The notes under the pieces were generated by a model that searched no databases, was not told where the DNA came from, and was given only the letters and a program-made list of their open reading frames with translations. The position numbers and the translations under genes were made by a program. DNA of 64,000 bases from Piper betle (Eukaryota; Streptophyta; Magnoliopsida; Piperales; Piperaceae): assembly GCA_033002965.1 (NCBI GenBank), contig JAURVB010001694.1, forward strand, positions 1-64,000, given 5' to 3'. Position 1 is the stretch's first letter; each line of letters opens with the position of its first letter. Below, piece by piece: positions 11,948-24,100 of the stretch.

Positions 11948-13413
11948 TAGGGGTGGGCATCGGTCGGACGGACGTCGGACAAGTTATTGTCCGCGTTTGT
12001 CCAAAATTTTATCGGACAAAACTTGTCCGACCGAGTTAATGTCCGACTTGTCCGTCGGGCCCGGACAATATCCGCGGACGGTCCAAATCAAACCAAATTT
12101 CAAAACCCTAACAAAGAAACTAAACCCTAACAAAAAAACCCACTGTTCATATGCCGCCGCCGCCGCCGCCCTCCGCCGCCGCCTCTTGCCGCCGCCCTCC
12201 CCCGCCCTCTGCCGCCCTCACCCACCCTCCCTTGCCTCCGCCGAACCGCCACCGTCGCGACACGCTGCCTCCGCTCCGCCACCTTTGCACGCTCCGTCCG
12301 CCGCCGCCTGCCTCCGCTCCCAGCTTGGACCGCCGGCCTCCGCTCCTAGCTTGCACCGCCTGCCTCCGCCGGACCGCCACCATCTGCTCGTGTCTCCGCC
12401 ACCCTCTGCGCGCCGTGTGAAGATCCACCGTCGCCTAGGCTTCCCTGCATCCGCCGCTCCCGCCTCCGCCGCTCCGGCCTCCACCGCCGCCTGCCTCCGC
12501 CGGACCGCCACCCAAAACTTCCGTCACTGCCTGCCTCAGTGCCTCGTCTGCCCTGCCTCTGCCGCCGGACTGCCGCCGCGACGCAGTCGGACTCCGTCGA
12601 ACCGCCGCCCGTTGCCGCCGCGTATATATTACTTAATTTATCCTAAATTTAATTTATTTTATATCTAGAATTAATTCTTATTATTTTATAAAGTTTGATT
12701 ATTTATACTTGGATGATAATGTAAAAAAATTTTATATTAATAAAATTATGCAGTGATTGAGCTATTAAAAATTTGTGCTTTGGTGAAGGAAATTTGCATC
12801 TCGGAAAGAATAGGTACTGTCAAACTGTCAATTAATAATATTTGTTGATAGTTGATACCATTTTATAAATAAAGTTGATTTATACTAGTTATAACATTTT
12901 ATATTTATAATTTGATTTTTTTCACAGATGGATAATGCAAGTTCATTACTAAATGTAAATGAACAAAGTGGAGATGGAAAAGATAACAAAAATTCGACTA
13001 CTAAAGAAGGAGAATCTCCAGATGGTGCATTATCAAAAAAAGGAAAATGACATCCGGTGTATGGGCCTATTTTGATAAGAAATATGAGAAGAATGGAATA
13101 TTTGTTGATAGTTGAGAAGTATGTCATTTTTTGTTATTTAAGATATTAAATATCAATTTTATGTATGAACTTAATTAATTTACTGTATATTACATTTTAA
13201 AATTTTTATAAACTATAATATTAGCCTTACAAATGTTAAAAATATTATATTATTGATGTAAAATATCGGTCATTCGGTCGGTCATTCGGTCGGACAAAGA
13301 AATGTCCATGTTTGGTTTGTTTTAATTCGGTCAAATTCAGTCGGTCAAATTCGATCGGACATACTTCGGACTTCGGACGGACAGACTAATTCGGACGTCC
13401 GCGCCCACCCCTA
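11948..13413. mobile_element. Non-autonomous hAT transposon with 8-bp target duplication
   Basis: The ends are TAGGGGTGGGC (11948-11958) and GCCCACCCCTA (13403-13413), perfect 11-bp terminal inverted repeats. The identical octamer ATCCTAAC flanks both sides (11940-11947 and 13414-13421), the diagnostic hAT target duplication. Subterminal arrays of CGGTCGGAC, GTCCGAC and CGGTC words fill about 110 bp at each end. Inside are a GC-rich proline/arginine-coding low-complexity block (12150-12620) and a fragment resembling the start of a hAT transposase (12928-13115). With 1466 bp and no complete transposase, it would need an autonomous relative to move. The perfect repeats and target duplication suggest the insertion is not very old. 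Confidence 0.9.
12928..13115 (+). pseudogene. hAT transposase N-terminal fragment
   Basis: After a good 3' splice site (TTTTTTCACAG) an ATG opens a short acidic frame (MDNASSLLNVNEQSGDGK...). With a frame change near 13047 it continues as KMTSGVWAYFDKKYEKNG, which resembles the segment before the BED zinc finger of plant hAT transposases. It stops at 13113-13115 and no further transposase follows before the right terminal repeat. The likeness is short, so confidence is moderate. Confidence 0.5.
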
Positions 13414-14500
13414 ATCCTAACAACAAATTGGCGTCAAAATGCCAGCGAGGTGGGGGCCCACGTGGGGGTCAAACGCTTCCTGTTCCGGAACGAAAAGAGA
13501 GAGAAGAAAAAAATGAGCCTTTTAAAGCGGTTTAATGGCGACAAGGTCTTCCACACCTGCCCTCGCTCCTTCTCCAACGCCGTTCCTCTCCCCCGCCACC
13601 TCCTCCGACCACCCCTTTCCGAGTCCACCTAAGAAGGTTTCGGAATAATCGTCGTACCCTCTTTTACCCCTTCCCCTATTTTTACGGATTCTTCCCGTCG
13701 TGCGTCTGGCCGGGAGGTGGGTGTGGCAGCTTTTTTTTTTAATTTTTGTTTCAATTTGGAGATTTATGTGCTTTTTTTGGTGTTGTTGCATTTGGAGATG
13801 TTTTGTAGTTTCGTTGCAGCTATCCCGATTGCTTTAGTTGCTTTGTTGTCGAGCTGATGGACTGGTCTCTTCTATGATTGGTATGCTCGATTTGATTTGG
13901 ATTTGTTTCTTGTGGGGCTTTTATGTTTTTCGAATTTTGGGGATTTCTCGGAGATGTTGCTACGATTTTTATCCCAAAAGTTATATACTTGTACTTTTTA
14001 TTTTTATTTTTTTTATGAGTGTGTTGCCTAGTAGGAATTAATGATTGTATTTGTGTGAGACCTGCGGTTTTTTTTTCATGGTCTTGTTCGTAGAACGTTT
14101 TACGAATTAGAATTTTTTTATTTTTTTTAATTTGGTGAATAGGGATTGTGTTTATCTTGTTTCTGTTGAAAAATTGTTATACTGCTGCTTTGTTTTGCAT
14201 TTGGACATTCAGAAATATGTTGTAGACTGTAATCATGAATTAAAATTGGTTGCCTGTGGCAAGTTTAGTTGTTTGATTTTAATGGATATGGTAGGCATTT
14301 GACTTGGAAAGAAAAGAAATATGAACGTATATGCAGCGGATATTTTTATGATATTGAAAAATGACAAATTCTTTTTCTGTTGATCTAATTTTGCATATGA
14401 AAAAATTAATTATCTTATGAATTCGGGCTGATCTTAAAATGACATATTTTGATGACTAGAATGAAAAAGAAAAAGAAAATCTCATCTTTCCCCTTGTTAG
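13414..14500 (+). other. Promoter and leader (probable leader intron) of the coiled-coil gene
   Basis: A GC-richer patch at 13430-13640 with CT-rich words looks like the transcription start and first leader exon of the gene at 14562. T-rich sequence typical of a plant intron follows and ends at TTGTTAG (about 14494-14500). No other gene is seen. Confidence 0.45.
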
Positions 14501-14501
14501 G

Positions 14502-14589
14502 ATGTTACACATGGACATGAGCCATCAATGAATTTCCAATCTGGCGCATGATCGCAAAGCTATGCCGTCATTTACAGCAGTGGCGTTAG
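14502..14589 (+). promoter_or_regulatory. Chain of three ATGA-linked upstream ORFs
   Basis: Before the main ATG at 14562 lie three short ORFs: 14502-14531 (9 codons), 14528-14551 (7 codons) and 14548-14589 (13 codons). The first stop overlaps the second start, and the second stop the third start, each within an ATGA. The third ORF runs past the main start in another frame. If the leader exon begins at about 14501, ribosomes meet all three before the main start, which usually lowers translation. Confidence 0.55.
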
Positions 14590-16825
14590 ATACGTTATTG
14601 GAACGGAAGGAGCAAAAGAGCATCTCGAAGCCTTCTACACCTCTGCTGAGGCTGGAGGTGGGAGGTTCTTCGAGGCAGAGGAGTATCCGCCCCAACTATG
14701 TTTCTCCAGCATTGTATGCAACTCCTGAAACAACTGCCCTCCCAGATTCTCCGACATCCTTTTCTCCCTCCCCTTATGTAATCACTCATAAGAGGCGAGG
14801 GCCACGTCTTCAGAAAAGCCATTCTGACAGCGATGTGATCCAGGCTCAAACATCAAGCAAGGAAGTGGGAGCTGCTGAGAATGGTCAAGCTTCGAGTAGT
14901 GAACAAGGTGTTGGTTGCCTTGAGGATCTTTCTGCTAGTCTTGAGGTGCCTAGCTCCCAGGATGAGCCCTTTCTTCATCAATTGCACAGATCTCCCAAGG
15001 TGTCCGGTTCTCTTGGACAGGCCGTAGGCAACAGCCTAAAAGTTGCTCCCAACCTGTCTGGCTTCCAAGCAGAGGCCTCTGCCAATGGTTTTCATGATAA
15101 AGTTGGCCTGGGCAATGAATTATCATGTATGAACAGCTCTGCTGCACAACCGCTGGTCATTGATTATGAGAAGGAATCCGATTTTGACGATTTCTTTGAG
15201 CCTCAGGAATCCATGAGTGTGACCAGCCTTTCTGAGAATGAGGGTATGGGTACTGCAGACCGTTCCTTAAAGCAGTCCATTGCTTACGGGGAATTTTTTG
15301 ATGCCTGTGAAGGTACAAGCTTGTGATCCATTTCCTGTTCTCTAAAGTCATCATGCTGCTATTTGAACTTCTACATTTTTTGCTTCAGTTCTAGCAAAAA
15401 ACTTCATAAATATATATTTATTGCTGTTGACTAAATATTTATGCATATGATGATTCAATCAGTTTATTCACTACCTGAATTCTTAAGAGTTTGTTTGGTT
15501 TGATAGATTATTAGAGAAGGAAATAGAAAAAGGATTTTAAAAAGAAATAGAAAAGAAAAGAAAATGAAGTTAATGTTCCAATCATTTTCTATCATGTGTT
15601 TGGTTAGAAAGAAAATAAGATCCGTAAAGCACCGTCTTCACTTTCCATCATTTCCTCACATTTTTTATAGGAAAATGGTTTGTGATGAAGTTTTCCACCT
15701 TGATGAAAAACAGATTTCCTTCCTCACATTTTCTCTCAAACGAAACAAGTAAAATGTGATTAAATTACACTTTTCTCACATTTTTTTCTCTTTCTCACAA
15801 TCCAAATGGACCCTACCCTAATGACATATACAATTTTGAGTAAATGATTTATTGTTCATATCCAGAAGCGCAAAATAAGTATGAGATGTGTGTTGGCAAG
15901 CCAAATTGATGCTTTGGGTTTTAGCTTACAACACCGTCTTATCAATTGTTAGATGACTATTTTTCTCATCTTCCACCTGTCTTTTTACTAAATATGGAAA
16001 TTGGATTACTGATTTTGAAAACCTCGTGTTTGTGATATTTTTTCTGTTAGCATATTTTCATCTCTGAAGACAGTATGCTTAAGATGCGAAAACTTATAAA
16101 ACAAGAGTTGCAAACTTTATTTTCTTTACAGATCTCTCAAGTGATGGAAATCTGTATTCCACATGCCAAGATGTTGAATCTGAGCTCCGTGAAATGAAGC
16201 TGAATCTCTTGATGGAGATTGAGAAGAGAAAACAAGCTGAAGAATCACTTCAGAATTTACAAAATCAATGGCAGCAAATGAGGCAGAATCTAGCTCAAGT
16301 GGGTCTAGTCCTACCTCTGTTACTTGAAACTGGAAAAGATCGCACAGTGGATGACAATGACCCTGCTGAAGATGTATGCCAACAAGTTCATATAGCCCGT
16401 CTGGTTGCAACTGCTGTTGGCAGGGCATCTGCGAGAGCTGAGATTGAAGCTGAGATGGAAACCCAAATTGCAGCCAAGAACTTTGAGATTGCTAGATTGG
16501 GGGACAGATTACAGTACTGTGAGGCAGTGAATCGTGAAATGTCACAACGAAACCAGGAAATTGTTGGTAAGATGATTGAAACTTAAAAGCATTCCCTCCT
16601 TAGGGAGTTAATTACATTTTCAGTCTGGTTGACTGCAAGAAGTGATCATGTTTTTTTATTGCAGAGATGAATCGAAGACAGAGACATGGAAGAAAAAGGA
16701 GGCAAGTGTGGCTATGGAGTTCGATCGGTGTTGCTGTTTTACTGGGCTCTGCAACTCTTGCTTGGGTTTTTCTACCAAGTGAGGCAAGTGAAAGGCTACC
16801 CCTCGATTCATCTGGAGATCACTAG
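14562..16825 (+). CDS. Tail-anchored coiled-coil protein (ELKS/Rab6-interacting/CAST-like)
   Basis: Three exons, 14562-15312, 16132-16566 and 16665-16825, join in frame to 448 aa. Residues 1-250 are Ser/Pro-rich and probably disordered, starting MPSFTAVALDTLLE, with an acidic DYEKESDFDDFFE patch. Residues from about 255 are a coiled coil (ESELREMKLNLLMEIEKRKQAEESL, then ARAEIEAEMETQIAAKNFEIARL). A basic stretch (RRQRHGRKRR) precedes one C-terminal membrane segment (about residues 411-432) and a short tail, so it is predicted to be tail-anchored with the coil in the cytosol. Plant homologues are commonly named ELKS/RAB6-interacting/CAST-like, with no firm function; that name is recalled, not tested. 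Translation may be limited by the upstream ORF chain. Intron 1 carries a MITE-like insertion. Confidence 0.85.
15487..15813. mobile_element. MITE-like insertion in intron 1
   Basis: About 330 bp runs from GAGTTTGTTTGGTTTGATAG to a right end whose reverse complement starts GGGTCCATTTGGATTGTGAG, an imperfect terminal inverted repeat. The interior is rich in GAAAATG/CATTTTC words with no coding capacity. The TTTGG-type ends recall Tourist-like (PIF/Harbinger) MITEs, but the target duplication is not clean, so the superfamily is uncertain. Confidence 0.4.
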
Positions 16826-18180
16826 TTGTGATGGCGATGATGTGCAGGTTGCACAATGACTAGGTTATAGCTCAACCAAAATTTTCTTTTGAATTCTTTG
16901 CATCATATTTACTTAGCAAAATAATTTTTGGGCGGTAGCTCAGAACAGTGTATAAGAATTACAATGTAAATCTGTACTGGATTATCGACGCTGAGCGGGT
17001 TATATGGCTTCTTGTATGTTAAAAGATTCCTTGTTTTGGTGTATATGCCATGTGGGCGTGATGATTTTGTAGTGGTAATTCATGGGTGAAACTAACTTTG
17101 CAGGATGAACAAAGGGTGAGAAATTTCCGAGATTTGCAAAACAGCGGAATGCATTGGTGTATTTTGCGACTCAACTCACCATCTCCACTTTGGAGCTAAC
17201 CAGTGTGAATTGTGGCTGAGTGAGTGTTCATGTTCGCTCGGCCTTCTTGTGGTGGAGAACAGGATACAGAGAAAGCTCGGTTGGATGTGATATTATCCAC
17301 CAAATGCCCAAAATTGAACCATTATAGGGCTAACGGGTGGACAAGTTTAAAGCTGGCAGCTGGAACAGTATTAAGGTTGATAATATTGCTAACAATTTTC
17401 ATTCACAAGCAGCTGTGAAATTACGATCAAGTCGTCGATGTGAACATGTCATGTGTATAAGACGATGGAGACGAGAGTAATACCTGAATTTGAGATTATG
17501 TATAACATACCGGTAGCTATATTTCATAGATCACAGTTCAAACATTTATATACGTCGGCTTCAAGCTTAATTTGGATGATTTCATGATATTTTGCCTTGA
17601 AAAACAAAAAATAAAAATAAAGACCGAGTGATTTTGCTCCCATCTAGTTCAAGCTTTGCCATAGGTTTTTTTTTTTGAGTTAAAAAATACCCGAAAAATA
17701 AAATACCTGAGCTAAAAGGACTAGAGCCTGAGCCGAACCTGGGCTCAAACACCTACATAGTTCAATAGATACGGCAAGTCTTATAACCGTAGATATATCA
17801 TACGTGGAGAGGCATCGACCGTCCGATACCAGGGAGGCAAACGCCTACAAGTTTCAGACAAGGATCTAGGAGAGCCCTCTCGTCTTCCCTATTTTCCCGG
17901 GAAGAGCTACCACATTCCTATCTAGGGTTTCGGTCGGGCGGCCTGTCGGATCCCGATTCCTCGCATATCATTCGCTCTTCGTCTCTGATCGACCTTTGAT
18001 CTCTGCTCCTCTCGGCGCAATTGGTCGCCATTTTGCGGAAAAAAGGTTGCATCTTTGTTTGTTGATTCTTTGAAAGGGCTGTTCGTTCGTTTTTTCTTCG
18101 GATTCGTTCGGTAGAAGCTGCGAATTTTGTGATCTGTTGGTGTTGGGATTGGGATTTGGTAGTTGTTGTTTGGGGGAGTA
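16826..18180 (+). other. 3' region of coiled-coil gene and TFIIS promoter/leader
   Basis: The first 600 bp or so are probably 3' untranslated and downstream sequence. From about 17880 to 18180 the sequence becomes GC-richer (TAGGGTTTCGG near 17923) and reads as the TFIIS leader. No other gene was recognised. Confidence 0.5.
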
Positions 18181-21100
18181 ATGGAGAAGGAGCTGTTGGA
18201 GATTTTTGACGTGGCGAAGAAGGCAGCGGAGGCGGCCGGCGGTGATGGGGTGGCGTCGGAGGAAGCTCGGTGTGTGGATGCGTTGAAGCGGCTCCGTGAA
18301 TTCCCTGTCACTATGAGTCTTCTCGTTTCTACCCAGGTAATTAACTAAATGCGGAAGCCATATTATCATCTTAATATTGGTTCCTCAAGGTCATTATCAT
18401 CTCCGACTAACGGTGCTTTGAGTGCCATATCTGGTGCCGTGGTAGCTTTGGTTTTCATGTTTGTTTTGTTGCGTTGATGTGTTTTTTGTGTGTTATATCT
18501 CGGCTGGCATGTAGAGCACCAATTTGGCATTGGTTGACTTAATGCACTTTGCGCCTTGCGTAAATTGTCAGAAATGGCCAATGTTTCGACTTTAGCAATT
18601 GTTGACGTTGTCTGTCTATATTTGCCCATACATCTAAATATGCTTGATGAATTTGCGGTTTTAATAAATTTGTAAATGAGATAAATTTGTACTTTAGTTG
18701 GTCTAAATCTGAAAGTACCATGTTTTAAGTATCCAATGGTCTTACTAAAATAAATAAACTCTCCTTAATGAGAGATTTTTCTATTCACATATAAATAAAG
18801 TACATATCAAAAAATTAGTTACAAGAATTATAAGAGGAAAATTTTTATAATATATTTACAATCTGTTAGGATAAAGATGAGGACGAGGTCTACAAAAATT
18901 AGTTAGGAGGAAAATTTGTATAGTATATTTACAATTTATCACCCCCCTCCCCCACAAGCTCAAGAGGGGAACCAACTTGATGCTTGGAGCGAAGTAATTC
19001 AAAACGAGGATGGTAGAGAGGCTTAGTAAACAAATCAGCGACTTGGTTAATGGAGGGAAGATGTCGAAGTCTAACAATCTCAGCTGCTACCTTCTCTCGA
19101 ATAAAATGCATATCAATTTCAATGTTCTTGCTTTTATTGTGTAGAATTGGATGGGGTGCCAAATAGAGGGTGCTGACATTGTCACAGTAGAGGGTTGGTG
19201 GAGAACATAATGGAATTTGTAGGGCTTTTAGTAAATGTAGCAGCCACTTCACCTCTGAGCTAAGAAGAGCCAAGGAGCGAAACTCTGCTTCTGAGCTAGA
19301 CTTAGAACCTATTGATTGTTTCTTAGAAATCTAGGAGATTAAATTTTGTGCAAGATAAATAGCAAACCCAGAGGTAGATCGGCGTGTGTCTGGACAACTT
19401 TCTCAATCGGCATCAGTGTAACCAGTTAATGTGAAGGAACTGCAGGGAGTAAAGTGAAGGCCAAAACCCAAAGTGCCTTTAATATACCCCAGGATGCGCT
19501 TAGTAGCAAAAAGATGAGATGTGCGGGGAGACTTCATAAATTGACAAATACCATTAACAGCATAAGCAAGGTCTGGTCGTGTAAGTGTTAGATATTGTAA
19601 GCTCCCAACAAGCTGGCGATACTCAGTAGGATTAGACAGGATGTCACCATCATTCATGGAAAGACGATCACCAGAAGTAGGAGTCGAAATTGGTTTTGCA
19701 CCATCCATACCAAATTGTTGAAGCAACTGAAGGGCATACTTGGTTTGAGAAAGAAGAATTCCAGATTTATGATAAGTGACTTCCATTCCAAGAAAGAAAT
19801 TCAATCGACCTAAGTCCTTCATATCAAAGTGTGAAGAGAGAATCCCAATAAATTTTAAAATCATCAGCGAAGATGAGCCTGTCAAGATAATGTCATCCAC
19901 ATAAATGAGGAGAATTAACATGTGAGTATCAGTGGCGAGAACAAACATGGAGGCATCATGAGGTGAATTTTGAAACCCAGAATTGAGAAGAAATGTACTA
20001 AACTTGTGATACCAAGCCAAGGGTGCTTGCTTCAATCCATAAATAGACTTGTGTAGGTGACAAACATAGTCACGAGAATTAGAATCAATAAACCCTTGAG
20101 GTTGCTCCATAAATACTGTCTCCTTAAGATCACCGTGAAGAAAAGCATTCTTAACATCAAGTTGCCTAAGAACCCAACCCTTTGAAATGGCAAATGGAAA
20201 TAACAAGACGAATGGTGCCAATGCGAACTATTGGACTGAAGGTGTCATTGTAGTCGCGACCTAGCTGTTGATGGAACCCTTTCGCAACTAGTCTGGCTTT
20301 GTACCATTCAAGAGAGCCATCATATCGTTGCTTCACCTTGAAAAACCCATTTTGAACCAACTACATTCATCGATGGAAGGCGAGGAACTAAGGACCATGT
20401 ACGGTTTTTGAGCAGAGAGTTGAATTCGTCATTCATTGCTTGACGCCAATTTGGGTCCTTGTAGGCTTGAGTGAAACATGTAGGTTCAAGGGGAAGAGAG
20501 GAGGAGGTTGCTAGAAGACAAGAGGGAATAGGGTAGCGGGTAGAGAAAAGTACTTTGGGCTTGCGAGTCCCATCTTGGCTACGGGTTATCATAGGATGGA
20601 TCTTAATATTGGAAGATGCAGTACTGGACATATAAGGATGAGGGTGGGGAGCATCTTGTAATAGTGAAGAAGTAGCAGGTTGTGAGGAAAGGATGGATGG
20701 AGAGGGAGAAGAGTGAGGGGCCGGAACATCTAATTGGGAGGAGACAATGGATGGCGATGGAGGGAAAGGTATTGAGGTATTGGGTAGGGCAGAGGAAGAA
20801 ATAGAGGAGGGGGAGGACATATCCTGCAGCTTTGGGAAGGGCCGTTTGATAAACATAGGTGGAGATGAGGGGGGACTTGAGTTTGGTAAGGCAAGGAATA
20901 CAGATTCATGAAAAACCACATGGCGTGAGATCAAAATTTTTCCAGTAGAAGGATCATAACATTTGTACCCTTTATGTGAAGGACTATACCCAATGAAAAT
21001 GCATTGACGACTCTTGTATAGAAGTTTCAACCGACCAAAAGGAGCAAGACAAGGGTAACATATGGACCCAAATGTATGCAAGAAATAATAATCTGGAGTA

Positions 21101-24100
21101 GAGCCAAAAAGTACCTCATATGGTGATGTATTGTGTAGTAGAGGAGTGGGTAGGCGGTTGATCAGATACACAGCCGTAGAGAAGGCATAGTTCCAAAACT
21201 TTTGATCCAAAGAAGCATGTGACAATAGGGTTAAGCCAGTTTCAACAATATGACGATGTTTCCTTTCGGCAAGGCCATTTTGCTCGGGCGTCCCAGGGCA
21301 AGATAAACGATGAATAATACCCTTCTTAGCAAAGAGATCTTTTAAAGTGTGACCAACAAATTCACCACCGGCATCACTTTGGATGTATTTAATTTTGGAA
21401 CGACACAAATTTTCCACCATATTAATAAACACAGGAAAGATATTAATAACATCAGATTTTCGACACAATGGATAATACCAGCAAAATCTGCTAAAGTCAT
21501 CAACTAAGATCAAGTAAAAACGAAAACCATCTAAAGATGATGTAGGAGCTGGTCCCCAAACATCACAATGCACAATATTTAAAAGAGTAGTCGATCGAGA
21601 CTCCTTTGAAGAGAAGGGCAAGCAATGACTCTTGCCTAATTGACAACTAGAGCAAGGTGAGGTTGGTAATGGTGAAGAGCCCAAGATTGGCCGTAGTTGG
21701 TGGAGAACCTTGAGAGAAGGATGGCCAAGACGAGAGTGCCAAATATCAGCTGACACTTTATTTGCTGCAAAACTAACTTTATTGAATGATGCTGGCAGTG
21801 GATAAAGATCGCCATCAATCTTTCCTTGGTGGAGTAACTTCCCTGTCTTGCTTTCCTTGATGACATAACCAGAAGAAGTGAATACAAAATAGCAATCATT
21901 AGCACGAGTAATTTGAGCAACTGATAAAAGACGCTTGCTTAATTGTGGAACATGTAAGGCTTTGCATGATAAATGAGATCCACTAGATAAGGGTAAAGAA
22001 ATATAACCATTATAAGATATGGGGAGACCAGCACCATTACCAACCATAATATGATCTGTTCCAGTATAAGGGGTCTTACCGGAGACATCATCAGCCAAGG
22101 GTGTCATAGTGTGTGTTGCACCGGTGTCAAGATACCAATTTGGATCAGAGGGATTGGATATACTCATAGCATTAAGAGCTTTAGTAGAATTCACCACATC
22201 ATCAGGAGCCCAGCAGGTGTTAGCCTTATGATAAGGATGACCACACCGATAGCAGATGACATGGACAGAAGAAGGGGGCCATTGGGAGGAACGCCCACGT
22301 CTGCGGCTAGCAGATATGCGACCACGATTACCGCCACGAGAAGAACGACCACTAGAGGTGCGGCCGCCAAAGGTCTGGGAGGATACCTGTCCAGAAATAG
22401 GAGCACCAAGAGGGCTAGAGGTGGGCAAGGGAACAACGGAGAAGGCCGCAACAGGTGTTGTGGGAGATGAGGACGAGAGGCGCAATTCATAATCAAGAAG
22501 GAGACTGCAGGCCTCATCAAAGGTAGGAGGCTCGACCCTGGAATTGATTGCATCAACGATGGGATCAAACTCCGATCCCAATCCTCGTAACACACAGAGC
22601 AAAAGATCGTCATCATCAACAGGTTTCCCGACACTAGCCAATGCTAAAGCAATGGACTTGGCATGATCAATAAAATCGGGAATGGAGGTAGTACCCTTTC
22701 GAAGGCTCTAAAGTTTAGACTTTAACTGCTGTATACGGGCTCTAGACAGTAGGCCATAAGAGGTCTCAAGAACAGTCCAAGCAGCTTGAGAAGTGGCTTT
22801 GTCAACCACTTGAGAAAGAACTTGTGGAGAGAGTGACCCCAGCAACCAACCAAGGACCATTTGATCAAGGCGTACCCATTTATCGACATCTTCAACAGGA
22901 TGTGTGGGCTTCGGGAAGGTACCATCAAGCAATCCCACAAGACGATGAGTGCGCAGGACAGGGAGGACTTGGGCTTTCCAAAGAATAAAATTTTCTCTGG
23001 TAAGTTTAAGAGAGATGTCCTGGGAAATATATTTTACTACAGGAAAATTGATAGGAGTAGAGGAAATTAAGACAGAGTCGCTGGAAGTGGAGTCTGTAGG
23101 AGAGGCCATTGGATTGAGAGATGAAAGCTCCGATACCATGAAAATAAATAAACTTTCCTTAACAAGAGATTTTTCTATTCACATATAAATAGAGTATATA
23201 TCAAGAAATTAGTTACAAGAATTATAGGAGGAAAATCTGTATAATATAGTTACAATCTGTTAGGATAAAGATGAGGACGAGGTCTATAGAAATTAGTTAG
23301 GAGGAAAATTTGTATAATATATTTACAACTTATCACTTACCTGGCAGCTTTGGTTGCCTGCTTAAACTGTTTGTAGTATCAGAAGCCGTTGGAAGAGTGA
23401 ATTAGAATGTTAAGTGATCTTCCCTAATTTTGTCTGGACGTTTACTCTTTGAAGATTGCTTGTTAATTTTGTTTTTTTTATCTTGACAATAATCCTTACA
23501 GTAACAGTGGATCTTTCTTTCTTTTTGATGACCTAAATATGGTTGGATCTCATGTATATTTTCTCACACAGGTGGGTAAACGCCTGCGCTCTCTGACAAA
23601 ACACCCTCGGCAGAAGATCCAGACATTAGCATCTGATGTATTTGAGTTATGGAAGAGTGTGGTGGTTGAGGAGTCTTCAAAAAATAATAAGAACAATAAC
23701 TTGAGTTCGCCCAGACCATCTAATTCTCAAGGAAAACCGTCCAGCGCTGAAGGGAACTTGAAGGTTGGCAAACTTCAAACATCTGCGTCAGTGAAAGCTG
23801 GAGAATCGTCTCTATCACCATCAGTCCAGGTGGAAAAAGTTGTGAAGATGCAAAAGATCTCATCGTCGGAGTTCGTTAAAGTTGAGAGCGCAAGTAATGA
23901 GAAGAGAATCCCAGTTGAAAACGCATCCAAGACCGACAATGAACCGAAGCTACTTTCAGGCACAAAGAGGCCGCCTGAACCACCATCTGGCCCGCCAAGG
24001 TTGTCATCCATGATCAAATGTAACGATACTGTTCGAGACAAGCTTCGTGAGCTTATTGCAGAGGCATTGAGCAAGGTTCCTAATGAGACCAGTGAAGACA

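Larger units (their letters stand above)
18746..23335 (-). mobile_element. Ty1/copia LTR retrotransposon, decayed, in TFIIS intron
   Basis: A 4.6-kb element on the minus strand, antisense to TFIIS. The target duplication is CTTAC (18741-18745 and 23336-23340). LTRs of about 196 bp (18746-18941 and 23139-23335) differ at roughly 15 positions by eye, mostly transitions. The primer binding site, a TGGTATCGGAGC variant of the initiator-Met tRNA site, touches the 5' LTR, and a purine tract (reverse complement of 18942-18955) touches the 3' LTR. Small size, short LTRs and the [12 protein letters not shown]...DTFSP region suggest the Ale/Retrofit lineage. Confidence 0.95.

Noticed and set aside
11997..12668. 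223-codon ORF inside the hAT element
   Set aside because: Most of it is a GC-rich Pro/Ala/Arg repeat open on both strands; it also crosses the hAT subterminal array.
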